A stretch of DNA of 64,000 nt from Anisus vortex (Eukaryota > Mollusca > Gastropoda > Planorbidae), in the NCBI GenBank assembly GCA_949126835.1, contig OX421495.1, positions 22,788,533-22,852,532 on the forward strand, given 5' to 3'. Below, piece by piece: positions 21,740-33,250 of the stretch. The notes under the pieces are model-generated. The model was not told the origin of the DNA. It did no database searches and saw nothing but the letters and a program-made list of their open reading frames with translations. Every line of letters starts with the position of its first letter. Positions within the stretch are counted from its first letter, which is position 1. A program made the translations under genes and the position numbers.

Positions 21740-22040
21740 GTTGTATTACAAAACAGAACTTGTTTGGCATCACTAAAATCAAATTCGTAAATTTCAATTG
21801 AATAAAAAGGGAGATAATTAACCTGTTTTCTTTGCATTAATATTTCTAATGCGTTTCTTTTTTTTTCTTTAAAAAATTATGAATAGCATGCAATTTTTAT
21901 CTTTAACAATTATCAAATTATTAAAAGTAGTTGAGATTTATATATGAATATTATATGATTGAACATTTTATATGTACGTTTCTAAGCCTTTCAATAACTA
22001 CCCACTTTGTATGATTATCTACACATCCATACCTTCAAAC

Positions 22041-22865
22041 TATGTTTGTTTAAAATAGGATGTGTTAGATTATAATAATACTCTATCGTTGTCGACATCT
22101 CGGTTCGGCTGAGATCAAAACAATAATAAAAAAAACTAACCCATAAAAACAAAGTTTTTATTATATTCCCTTTCTTTGTAAACTAATTTTACCATCATGT
22201 AATTAAATAATTGATTGACTAATGGAAATGAAATATGTACAGAAAAATATCTTTGTCACAAATCTCAAAAATATCTCCTTACTCCATATGAATTATTTCG
22301 TTTTATTTTGTTACTTTCGTTTAAGAAATTTTTTCCCTTTATTCACAAAGCTAGAGCGCAAAGTTTGATGACGTCATAAAGATAATCTCAGCGCATCCTT
22401 TTTTTTTTCTTCTATCTTTGTGACGAAAAACCATAAAAGTTGGACCGGCATTTTCAACGTAAAACCAATACAAACGGTTAAATAAAAAAATAAAAAAATT
22501 ATAAAATAATTAATTTTTTTTTTAACTGACAATTTGATAGAACGTATTGTTCGTCGCTACAAGTCTGCTGCGGAAGTTTCAGCTCGATTGGACGAAAGGA
22601 AATGGTCGAAAAATCTATGCAAAGTTTTACAAGCAGACAGACAGTATGAGCTAAGAGAAAGGGAGTAAAAACTGATCAATTTATAAGTTGCTATAATTAA
22701 ATCTAACCAATAAAATTAAAATTATTTGATATTTAACTCAAATGTGAATGTTGAGTAATAATATTTTGGCTTTGCTATAAAATGCTTCAACAATAATTAG
22801 ATATATAGATCTATATATAAAATGCTTCAACAATTTTCTTCAATTTTTCGTGTACGTTTGACCAA
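22041..22865. other. AT-rich DNA with a possible dispersed repeat
   Basis: The stretch 22335-22650 looks like a repeat rather than unique DNA. It has a CRE word TGACGTCA (22371-22378) and ends with CAAGCAGACAGACAG. I see no second copy in this window and do not name a family. Confidence 0.35.
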
Positions 22866-23098
22866 AGACTATATTAAGTTGGATCGCTTGCTATATTTTT
22901 ATAGCTAATATGCTCTTTTTTTCCGTGCGCATCCAATAACGGTGCCTTAAATGTCGTTTTTAATTTTAATTTTTTATTGAGAAAATCAGAGCGATTAAAT
23001 AAAACGGAAGTGAACAATGCAAAAGGGAATCGGGAATTCCCAAAAGAATTCGTTCGAATCATCAAATAGCAGAAATATTAAAGCGCTTAGATGTCTAG
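22866..23098. mobile_element. MITE family M2 (TCGCTTGCT ends), copy 1
   Basis: Begins AGACTATATTAAGTTGGATC then GCTTGCTATATTTTTATAG. Its interior matches the reverse complement of 47134-47421 along the whole length (CGTGCGCAxCCAATAA, TTGAGAAAATC, AATAAAACGGAAGTG, CAGAAATA[T/C]TAAAGC). The right terminal repeat is lost or degraded. Confidence 0.7.
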
Positions 23099-23099
23099 A

Positions 23100-23817
23100 A
23101 TTTTTTTTTAGCTTTTTGGCTATGCCAAATAATTCAGGATTGATTGTGTGAATTTAACATGAATTTTAAACCATTTTAAATACAGTTTTAAATTATAGAT
23201 TAATTATTTGTTTATTTAAAATTTAGATCTTAGAAACCGGAACTGGGTTGTAAGGCCTTATCAGAACAGGATTCCGGATTCTCGACAAAATCCGGGTTAG
23301 GCCTTCCAGCGTATACGATACTAATGTACCCGGTTCCGGACGCCTTAGGTGAAAGTAATTTTGTGTATCATCGTAATATCTTGATCTAACAATTTCGCGT
23401 TGACTTCTTTTTGGTTTCTCCGTAAAGCGCTTTTGCTTTTGGCATTCGTTACGCTACGACGCTATATAAATTGTCGTAAAAGCTTAATGATGTGTGATTG
23501 ACTTATCTAGTTAAAGCTACGAAGTAAATATATCGGATAAATTAAATTATTTTTTTTGGTAGGGGAGAGAGGTTAAAGTCCGATAACTACATCAGATTTC
23601 AGCAACCTATTACTAATTATGTTCAACAGTAGTATTTCTAATTCATTCAACCAGCCGAAGCAGCCCCACCACATTAAAAAATATATTTTTATCCCTATAT
23701 AGCATACGGTATAAAGTATCCCTATCGATTAACTTATTGTTTGGCCTGATGTTGATAGATATTAATTTCCTATTGTATCTTTATTTGATAGGGAAATGTT
23801 TTTGTTTTTTAAAGTGA
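23100..23817. other. AT-rich intergenic, no feature seen
   Basis: Nothing recognised. A short palindrome-like stretch (GGATTCCGGATT near 23269) has no clear context. Confidence 0.5.
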
Positions 23818-26424
23818 TAATACTTCTACTTCGTATACTACTTCTACTTCGGATACTACTTCCACACTTCTACTTCGTATACTACTTCCAAACTTCTACT
23901 TCGTATACTACTTCTACACTTCTACTTCGTATACTACTTCCACACTTCTACTTCGTATACTACTTCTACACTTCTACTTCGTATACTACTTCCACACTTC
24001 TACTTCGTATACTACTTCTACACTTCTACTTCGAATACTACTTCCACACTTCTACTTCGTATACTACTTCTACACTTCTACTTCGAATACTACTTCTACA
24101 CTTCTACTTCGGATACTACTTCCACACTTCTACTTCGTATACTACTTCTACACTTCTACTTCGGATACTACTTCCACACTTCTACTTCGTATACTATTTC
24201 TACACTTCTACTTCGAATACTACTTCCACACTTCTACTTCGTATACTACTTCTACACTTCTACTTCGAATACTACTTCTACACTTCTACTTCGGATACTA
24301 CTTCCACACTTCTACTTCGTATACTACTTCTACACTTCTACTTCGAATACTACTTCTACACTTCTACTTCGGATACTACTTCCACACTTCTACTTCGTAT
24401 ACTACTTCTTCTTCGTATACTACTTCTACACTTCTACTTCGTATACTACTTCTACACTTCTACTTCGGATACTACTTCTTCTTCGTATACTACTTCTACA
24501 CTTCTACTTCGTATACTACTTCTACTTCGTATACTACTTCTACTTCGTATACTACTTCTACACTTCTACTTCGTATACTACTTCAACACTTCTACTTCGT
24601 ATACTACTTCTACACTTCTACTTCGTATACTACTTCTACACTTCTACTTCGGATACTACTTCTACTTCGGATACTACTTTCACACTTCTACTTCGTATAC
24701 TACTTCTACACTTCTACTTCGTATACTACTTCTACACTTCTACTTGGTATACTACTTCTGCACTATTACTTCGTATACTACTTCTACACTTCTACTTCGT
24801 ATACTACTTCTACACTTCTACTTCGTATACTACTTCTACACTTCTACTTCGTATACTACTTCTACTTCGTATACTACTTTCAAACTTCTACTTCGTATAC
24901 TACTTCTACTTCGTATACTACTTCTACACTTCTACTCTGGATACTACTTCCTTACTTCTATTTCGTATACTACTTCCACACTTCTGTTTCGTATACTACT
25001 TCTACTTCGGATACTACTTCCACACTTCTACATCGTATAATACTTCTACTTGGTATAATACTTCCACACTTCTACTTCGTATACTACATCTACTTTGTAT
25101 ACTACTTCTACTTCGTATACTACTTCTACACTTCTACTTCGTATACTACTTCTACTTCGGATACTACTTCTACACTTCTACTTCGTATACTACTTCTACT
25201 TCGTATACTACTGCTACACTTCTACTTCGTATTCTACTTCTACTTCGGATACTACTTCTACACTTCTACTTCGTATACTACTTCTACTTCGTATACTACT
25301 GCTACACTTCTACTTCGTATTCTACTTCTACTTCGGATACTACTTCTACACTTCTACTTCGTATTCTACATCTACTTCGGATACTAATTCCACATTTCTA
25401 CTTCGTATACTACTTCTACTTCGGATACTACTTCTACACTTCTACTTCGTATACTACTTCTACTTCGTATACTACTGCTACACTTCTACTTCGTATACTA
25501 CTGCTACACTTCTATTTCGTATACTACTTCTACACTTCTACTTCGTATACTACTTCTACACTTCTACTTCGTATACTACTTCTACTTCGTATACTACTTT
25601 CAAACTTCTACTTCGTATACTACTTCTACACTTCTACTTCGAATACTACTTCTACACTTCTACTCTGGATACTACTTCCTTACTTCTATTTCGTATACTA
25701 CTTCCACACTTCTGTTTCGTATGCTACTTCTACTTCGGATACTACTTCCACACTTCTACATCGTATAATACTTCTACTTGGTATAATACTTCCACACTTC
25801 TACTTCGTATACTACATTTACTTTGTATACTACTTCTACTTCGTATACTACTTCTACTTCGGATACTAATTTCACATTTCTACTTCGTATACTACTTCTA
25901 CTTCGGATACTACTTCTACACTTCTACTTCGTATACTACTTCTACTTCGTATACTACTGCTACACTTCTACTTCGTATTCTACTTCTACTTCGGATACTA
26001 CTTCTACACTTCTACTTCGTATACTACTTCTACTTCGTATACTACTGCTACACTTCTACTTCGTATTCTACTTCTACTTCGGATACTACTTCTACACTTC
26101 TACTTCGTATTCTACATCTACTTCGGATACTAATTCCACATTTCTACTTCGTATACTACTTCTACTTCGGATACTACTTCTACACTTCTACTTCGTATAC
26201 TACTTCTACTTCGTATACTACTGCTACACTTCTACTTCGTATACTACTGCTACACTTCTATTTCGTATACTACTTCTACTTCGGATACTACTTCTACACT
26301 TCTACTTCGTATACTACTTCTACACTTCTACACTTCTACTACGAATACTACTTCTACACTTCTATTTCGTATACTACTTCTACACTTATACTACGAATAC
26401 TACTTCTACTTTTCTACTTCGGAT
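23818..26424. repeat. 2.6-kb satellite of 26-bp and 18-bp units
   Basis: The long unit is CGTATACTACTTCTAC followed by ACTTCTACTT (26 bp). The short unit lacks the 8 bp CTACACTT (18 bp). The two alternate irregularly, with CGT/CGA/CGG/GGT variants. The unit contains no stop in any plus-strand frame, which alone produces open frames of several hundred codons. Larger blocks are duplicated: the rare string TACTCTGGATACTACTTCC occurs at 24933 and 25661 (728 bp apart), and GTATTCTACATC at 25361 and 26107 (746 bp apart). Confidence 0.97.
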
Positions 26425-26623
26425 ATTTGCGGGACTCCGAGTGGACTTTTGCACCCTACTGGCCACACAGTACCCTTGTGACACTACATCGTAAAAATAT
26501 CTCTTTCAAACACAGCTTTAGCCATAAAGAATTTTACCATTTTTGGTAAAAATTTACCAAGAAAAACACCAAAAATAAATTATATTAAATATAATTTTGT
26601 CAAAGATTATTTCATATTCTAAT

Positions 26624-27782
26624 TCAACATGTAAAATCACCATTGATTTATTTTGTCAACATGTAAAATCACCATTGATTTATTTTGTCAACATGTAAAA
26701 TCACCAGTGATTTATTTTGTCAACATGTAAAATCACCATTGATGTATTTAGTCAACATGTAAAATCACCATTGATTTATTTAGTCAACATGTAAAATCAC
26801 CATTGATTTATTTAGTCAACATGTAAAATCACCATTGATTGATTTAGTCAACATGTAAAATCACCATTGATTAATTTAGTCAATATGTAAAATCACCATT
26901 GATTTATTTTGTCAACATGTAAAATCACCATTGATGTATTTAGTCAACATGTAAAATCACCACTGATTTATTTAGTCAACATGTAAAATCACCATTGATT
27001 TATTTAGTCAAAATGTAAAATCACCATTGATTAATTTAGTCAACATGTAAAACCACCATTGATTGATTTAGTCAACATGTAAAATCACCATTGATTAATT
27101 TAGTCAACATGTAAAATCACCATTGATTGATTTAGTCTACATGTAAAATCACCATTGATTAATTTAGCCAACATGTACAATCACCATTGATTAATTTAGT
27201 CTACATGTAAAATCACCATTGATTGATTTAGTCAACATGTAAAATCACCATTGATTTATTTTGTCAACATGTAAAATCACAATTGATTGATTTAGTCAAC
27301 ATGTAAAATCACCATTGATTTATTTAGTCAACATGTAAAATCACCATTGATTGATTTAGTCAACATGTAAAATCACCATTGATTTATTTAGTCAACATGT
27401 AAAATCACCATTGATTGATTTAGTCAACATGTAAAATCACCATTGAATGATTTAGTCAACATGTAAAATCACCATTGATTTATTTAGTCAACATGTAAAA
27501 TCACCATTGATTGATTTAGTCAACATGTAAAATCACCATTGATTAATTTAGTCAACATGTAAAATCACCATTGATTGATTTAGTCAACATGTAAAATCAC
27601 CATTGATTGATTTAGCCAACATGTAAAATCACCATTGATTGATTTAGTCAACATGTAAAATCTTCATTGATTGATTTAGTCAACATGTAAAATAACCATT
27701 GAATGATTTAGTCAACATGTAAAATCACCATTGATTGATTTAGTCAACATGTAAAATCACCATTGATTAATTTAGTCAACAT
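26624..27782. repeat. 32-bp satellite, about 36 copies
   Basis: The unit is AACATGTAAAATCACCATTG plus ATTTATTTAGTC. Variation concentrates at one site, ATT[T/G/A]ATTTAGTC. The length is constant along the array. There is no variable spacer between units, so it is not CRISPR-like. Confidence 0.97.
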
Positions 27783-28719
27783 CTGAAAGCACTATTGATG
27801 ACTCCCAACTACCAAATTCAAAATACCATGAACGAGAAAATTCAAGATAACGGTTTAGGTGTTGTAATTAAATTGTATTGAAATAATAACTGCAGGTTTA
27901 ACTATTTCAAAGACAATTATTCAATGGACAAAAAAAGATGGAAAAGAAATATTGTAAAACTGGTTACTAGTAGCCACAAAGAAAAAATAATATCCTCCCC
28001 TAAATTTGACTATATGAACCTTGAAAACTTTTTCTTGCATTGTGGTCTCTTTGCCTTCAACTTGGTGGATTTTGGTCTGTTATCTATCTGTGATATATTT
28101 AACATATACAGCGCAAGCTACAAAGAGTGGTAGAGACATCAACACAAGACTACTGCCAACTCGGTGATTCAAATTCTGAAATAATTTATGCAACACTTCA
28201 TGCGGAAACTTAACATTAATGGATTTTTGTGCCTTGTTTGGTTTTATTATTTGTGTTTTCTAATCTCAGATTTGGCTTTGTTCATGTTTATGAATAGCAA
28301 ACTACCAACTATTCATTTTGTTTATAAAGCACGTAATATATTTTTCTGTATGCATGTTTATGTTCGTATAATATTTTACAGTAATGGTGTTGAGCCAAAC
28401 TAAGATGTAAACGCACAGTTTTATCTCGTTAATGGGGCTATATTATTTGTTATTTCAAGCGTGTCGACACTTTGATGCCAAACACCAATTCTCTGCACTA
28501 GTCATGAATTGAGTCAATGTGTGAATGGAAATCTCAATATTGGACTTGGTCTGTGAAAGCAGTCAGTTTGTTGGCGTCGCTTTACTTCACCAGCTTCTGC
28601 TGGGTGCTTAGTCCGATGCTGGAGTTATCAAGCCGCGATACACTGTACAAAAAATAAACGTCACGGAATTTCGGAGTACGTTCTCCTGGCACTATTAAAA
28701 CAAATGTTACAAGTTGTTT
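27783..28719. other. AT-rich intergenic, no feature seen
   Basis: Two short open frames (27924-28133, 28188-28403) have no recognisable domain and AT-driven composition. No gene is called. Confidence 0.5.
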
Positions 28720-28727
28720 TCTAGAGA

Positions 28728-28896
28728 TGGGATCGGCAACTTACTGCACGCGTACCAGACTTGGCACGACTAACAAAAAAGACAATAGAGTAAAGTCTAC
28801 AAGAAAATAGTGGGTTGACTTTTAGGCTTTTGGCACGCTGAATGAATTAGAAATCCTACTTTGGCACACCATTTTCAAAAGGTAGCCGACCCCTGG
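28728..28896. mobile_element. hAT-type MITE (GGTCGGCAACC family)
   Basis: Ends TGGGATCGGCAAC and GTAGCCGACCCCTGG. The 8-mer TCTAGAGA is duplicated exactly at 28720-28727 and 28897-28904. The interior shares GGCACGCTGAATGAATTAG with the copy at 3899. Confidence 0.82.
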
Positions 28897-28904
28897 TCTA
28901 GAGA

Positions 28905-29904
28905 GTGTAATGTTATTGTGGGGCACTCTGTTCATTTGTACCAGTTACTGCATATAATGTGATTGTATATTCACATTTTTCTTCTAATACAATGGATGAC
29001 TATCATTATATACTTTTATTCTTCCTTCAGTTGGATTATGTTTTAAGCCGGTTTTACAATGGAAATCGACTCCAGATTAAAATATATTTATTTGCCATGC
29101 ATGACCACTGAGTTGACTAGCGTCACAGCCAACTATACAGACTTAATCGTCATGCTTCGATGATATTTGGGGGGGGGGGGAGGGAATGACCGACCTGTTG
29201 TTACTGCCAGATGCAAAAAGCATGCACTGACACTGGTAAATAGTCATACTGACACCCCATCTGAAAATTACATACACTTCTCTTCGGTGACATAAGCATA
29301 TACCGTCACTGTCAGCAACACCTATTGCCACTGTCCATTATATGTAGCTTTGATAACACATGCACCTAAGGCCCCTGGTAGGTGTAGGCTTATCTCAACT
29401 GCTACACATGTCTATATCTTCGCTGTCGCAGTAACGCTTCTCCATTCTACAGGTCACCTCCACTAGTGGAGTATCCAATGCAACCCCCCCCCCCCCTTAC
29501 TATTTCACCACAACTGACACCATTACTATGCACTTAAAAGTCTGACTCTAAAACAAAGACCACGGCAAACAAGGAGGCAGTCCCGAGGGTAAGGAAAATG
29601 GCAAATGAAGGGAATATATCACCAATAAATATCCGGACCAGTAGATGTCGGTGCTTTGTACAGACTCGCTGCCGGACTGGAGTTGGCTAATCGTCCACCA
29701 ACTCGACAAACAACATTTAGCTCTGATTGCACTAGCCATTGGCCATTGATTTTCCCCACACAGTCACACTAACACACACACATACACTAACACACACACA
29801 TAAGGAAAGGGAAGAGGAAAAATTAACAGCTTATTTCATTTCCAACCTCTGGGGCAGTGGTTCTTATGATGTGTCTCCTGGGTCTATTCTGTAGCACGTC
29901 TTCT
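28905..29904. other. Intergenic, no gene
   Basis: Holds a G run (about 29168-29179), a C run (about 29484-29495) and short ACACAC stretches near 29770-29800. No coding signal. Confidence 0.5.
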
Positions 29905-30440
29905 GTATTGCTGTGTGACATTTGACATTTAGATTGTATGTCTGAGTGTAACCTTCGACGTCTATATTGTGAGTCTGAATGTGACATTTAATGTCTTTAT
30001 TGTGAGTCTGAATGTGACATTTAATGTCTATATTGTGAGTTTGAATGTGACATTTAATGTCTTTATTGTGAGTCTGAATGTGACATTTAATGTCTATATT
30101 GTGAGTCTGAATGTGACATTTAATGTCTATATTGTGAGTTTGAATGTGACATTTAATGTCTTTATTGTGAGTCTGAATGTCACATTTAATGTCTTTATTG
30201 TGAGTCTGAATGTGACATTTAATGTCTATATTGTGAGTCTGAATGTGACATTTAATGTCTATATTGTGAGGTGACATTTGATGTTTATATTATATGTCTG
30301 AGTGTGACATTTGAGTACTGGAATGTATACCCGATGTTATATGATGTCTATAGTTTATGTCTGATGTCATTTGATGTCTGTATTGTATGTCTGATTTTGA
30401 CATTTGATGCAAGGATCGAGTGTCTGAGTGTGACATTTGA
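29905..30440. repeat. 33-bp minisatellite
   Basis: The core array (about 29970-30270) repeats GAGTCTGAATGTGACATTTA plus ATGTCT[T/A]TATTGT. Degenerate units extend to both sides. The 33-bp period equals 11 codons, so both strands stay open with 11-residue repeats (HIQTHN[I/K]DIKC on minus, SLNVTFNV[F/Y]IV on plus). I read these as artefacts of the period, since no start, splice or family evidence supports a protein. Confidence 0.95.
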
Positions 30441-30837
30441 TGTAGCTGCTCATCAACAAATCAACCCCACAAGTTATCATCGGTACAACTTCTGTGCAGG
30501 TACTTTAAAAAGGTATGCATGTAAGCAAGCCACTGTCAGAATATGACTATGTTGACACAATATGCCAAGCGTGAAATTCGATTTAACACCTCCCTTGTGA
30601 GAGAGCGTTTGTTTGTGTCTACCCCCCCCCCCTCATACCATCCATTGCCTTACCTTCGGGCCAGACTGGCGACGCCATTTATTTTCCCCGATCGGCCCCG
30701 ATGACAATCGCCAAGACAACACAACCGTTTCCATGGCAACGCGGGAGACGATAGCGGTGTAAAGTATGTCTCTGGAGCCTTGTCGAGTCAACACTGGCCA
30801 ACAAAAAATTAGAGTCCCGCCATTTTTTTTTTCGATG
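30441..30837. other. Intergenic; RFX-type X-box
   Basis: A modestly GC-richer patch (about 30655-30790). GTTTCCATGGCAAC (30727-30740) is a near-perfect palindromic X-box, the RFX site common upstream of ciliary genes. No gene was found next to it. Confidence 0.35.
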
Positions 30838-31440
30838 GCTGCGTGTATTTCCTTATGTGTGTGCTCGTGGTGTGTCTATGTGTTTGTGTCTGCGCATGTG
30901 TGTCTTATCCGAATGTGTGTCTCTAAAATGTTTAGTATAATATTATATACATTAGTGTGCGCACGTTGTCCTATATTATATTATGAGTGTTTGTGTCTAT
31001 GTGTGTAAGTAAGCGCGGGTGTCTAAATATGCGTGTATGTAATGTGTGTCTATGTAAGTGCCTAAATGTGTTGTATCTTTATGTGTGTACATATGCATGT
31101 ATGTGGTGGTGTCTATAATATAATATGTGGTTGTATTTATATGTGAGTGTCTATTTGTGTGCCTGTGTATGTGCCTGTTTGTGTCTCTATGTGGCTGCGT
31201 TGTGTCTAGATGTGTAGCTCTTTTCGTGTGTCTATGTGTGTACGTCTATTTGTGTGTCTATGTGTAGCTCTTTTCGTGTGTCTATGTGTGTACGTCTATT
31301 TGTGTGTGTATGTGTGTGCTTATTAGATGTTGTTGTACCCATAACATGTTTGTGTCTATGTCTTGTTGTTTCTGTTTCTATTTGCGTGTGTCTATACGTC
31401 TGTGTCTAAGTGTTGTCTAGTCTATATTTGTGTCCATACA
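30838..31440. repeat. TG-rich degenerate microsatellite
   Basis: Dominated by TGTGTGTCTATGTGTG-type sequence. A 50-bp block beginning TGTGTAGCTCTTTTCGTGTG is duplicated in tandem at 31211 and 31261. Confidence 0.85.
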
Positions 31441-32761
31441 TATTATTATAGATGTAAAAGTAAGTTTAGTCTATGAATGAATAGAAAAAGTTACATGCTA
31501 ACAAAAACAATTGGAAAGAGGTGAGACTGGGTTCAAATAAATATATTCCACATTGAGCAATCGGTTGGAAATTATCATTTCTCAATTAGAAGAAAGCCAT
31601 GGGCAGAGATCAAGATAAATAATCAGGCAGGACGAGCGGACAAATTGCGCCCGCGCGACTGAAAACTGTAAACACGGCAATGTGTGGAGCTCGCGGCCGG
31701 CACGCGCCGCAATGATAAGAAAGAGAAACTAAAAAAAACATTTAAAAACAGCCACCAAGGTACTTGAACTATGTGTTGTCACCCTGACGCGATTCGCGGC
31801 CGATTCGCGTCTTACGAGAGTTTCATCCCCTTCGACAAGAAAACGTTAATGTTTGGCGTGAAACCGTGTCTGTCTCAGTAGTTCTCAAATGGTACACCAA
31901 AAACGGTAACACGTGCGCACTGGGGTACACGAGGAGCTAAAAGAAAGAAAAAAAACGTACAGATATCACTTTTGGACTTTTCTAGCGGATACTATTTAAT
32001 AGTTTCATCTGAATTAAAAGGGGGGGGGGGCGCAGTGGTCCAAAAGAAGACTGATGGATAGTCATGCAAGATGTGTCGCATATGTTACTTTCCGAAATCG
32101 TCACTTAGACAAGTTGTTTATCAGACATAAAATGAGCTTATTGTACTACAAAATTACCCACTAAATCTGCATTCCAGTAGCATTTTTGGGACATTTAACG
32201 TGTTCATTTAGGCATTCAAAGTGCATCTCAAATTTTGTCTTAATTTTTTTTTTTCAAAGTTCAGACGTTTGAGGACACCTATAGTGTTCGTGTGTCCATT
32301 AGTCTATTTGTTGTTGTTTTTATAAATCCCTGCTCGAAGTCCCGAGCCTGGTGTTCGAGGATTTAAAAGACCGGTCTGGCGGGAGGTGTCAAAAAGAAAT
32401 GCACTCCAAAAGTATCTTGGTAAATTAGCTGGTTTGTCAGCGGTGTGTGAATGGTGTTATAGTGTGAATGGTGTTATAATGTGAATGGTGTTTTAATTGG
32501 TGTGTGTTTAGAGTTCTTAGCAGGATGACCAAAACACGCGCTCTCTTGTTTATCTCTTCTCTTTCTCTGGATCTTATTGAGGATGTATAAACGTTTGTTT
32601 ATTAGTCAAGTTATTAGAGTAGTTGGTGAAGATCGTGTTGTAATACGATAAGTTGCTAGTCCATTAGCATCCTGGCATTAGATAGCGATTTTTTTAGTTA
32701 TAGAGCGCAACACAAAATAGTACGAAAATCCTTAAGTCATTATTGCGTTTTTCTAAAACTA
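31441..32761. other. Intergenic with a short CpG-rich patch
   Basis: CpG-rich words cluster at about 31640-31710 and 31775-31830. A TGTGAATGGTGTTATA motif repeats three times near 32445-32495. No exon or RNA gene is seen. Confidence 0.4.
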
Positions 32762-33250
32762 AAAATAATAATAATGGTTATTGATATAGCGCTTTTATCC
32801 ATGCTTTCAAATTTAGCTTGCCCAGTGCGCTATTGGAATAAATTGCAGTGGCAGTTGTATTTGTATGTAAGGCACACAGCCACTAGCACAAGAGATGGAT
32901 TTTAAATCTCTTTTTAATTGATTCTTTTGTCTTATATTTTCTTAGTGTCTGAGGCAAGCTGTCCCACATAGAAGGCGCCACAGATTCAAATGAGCGCTCT
33001 CCAAGCTACTTCTTTTTGTGTCCAGCCACACTAGGAATTTTAAGAAGTGACTGTGATGAGGAGCGCAGTTTCCTTGATGGCGCGTGCTTTGATATCAGTT
33101 CTTGGAGGTAGGAAGGAGCAGTACCACTTATACATCCGTACGTTAGGGACAACATTTTGTTATTAATAACCTTCATCACAGGGAGCCAGTGGAGATATTT
33201 TAGAACTGGGGAGATATGATCCTGCCTCTTTACCCGCGAAACAATGCGTG
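32762..33250 (-). pseudogene. LINE (L2/CR1-like), 5'-truncated ORF2 3' end
   Basis: Translated on the minus strand, the segment reads HISPVLKYLHWLPV, then GTAPSYLQELISKHAPSRKL, then SFESVAPSMWDSLPQTLRKY. These are the expected C-terminal landmarks of CR1/L2-type reverse transcriptases (HWLPV, APxYL, LR, W..LP, FK..L). There is an in-frame stop near 33020. The 3' end carries an (ATT)n tail at about 32762-32775, a common LINE tail in this clade. It is related to the fragment at 8032-8235. Confidence 0.88.

Larger units (their letters stand above)
20676..22040 (+). mobile_element. Degraded hAT-related repeat, copy A
   Basis: Collinear with 58141-58925 (copy B). Shared words include GGAAAATCTGGA, ACAAAGAGGTC, AACAGAACTTGTTTGG and GGGAGAT[A/G]ATTAACCTGTTT. 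In copy B the left part still reads as the C-terminal region of an hAT transposase, and in copy A it is broken by stops. Copy A is interrupted by the MITE at 21216-21739, while copy B keeps the empty site. The left boundary is uncertain. Confidence 0.6.

Noticed and set aside
21415..21837. Open frames of 86-140 codons
   Set aside because: They are held open by the 200-N assembly gap.
23796..26549. Open frames of 414, 484 and 223 codons
   Set aside because: They run through a satellite whose unit has no stop in any plus-strand frame. The product is a meaningless LLLRILL/TSTSYTT alternation as the frame rotates.
26624..27782. CRISPR-like 32-bp array
   Set aside because: There is no spacer between units; ordinary satellite.
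29864..30277. 137-codon minus-strand repeat protein
   Set aside because: A 33-bp minisatellite with a period divisible by three. There is no independent evidence for a gene, so it is kept only as a finding.
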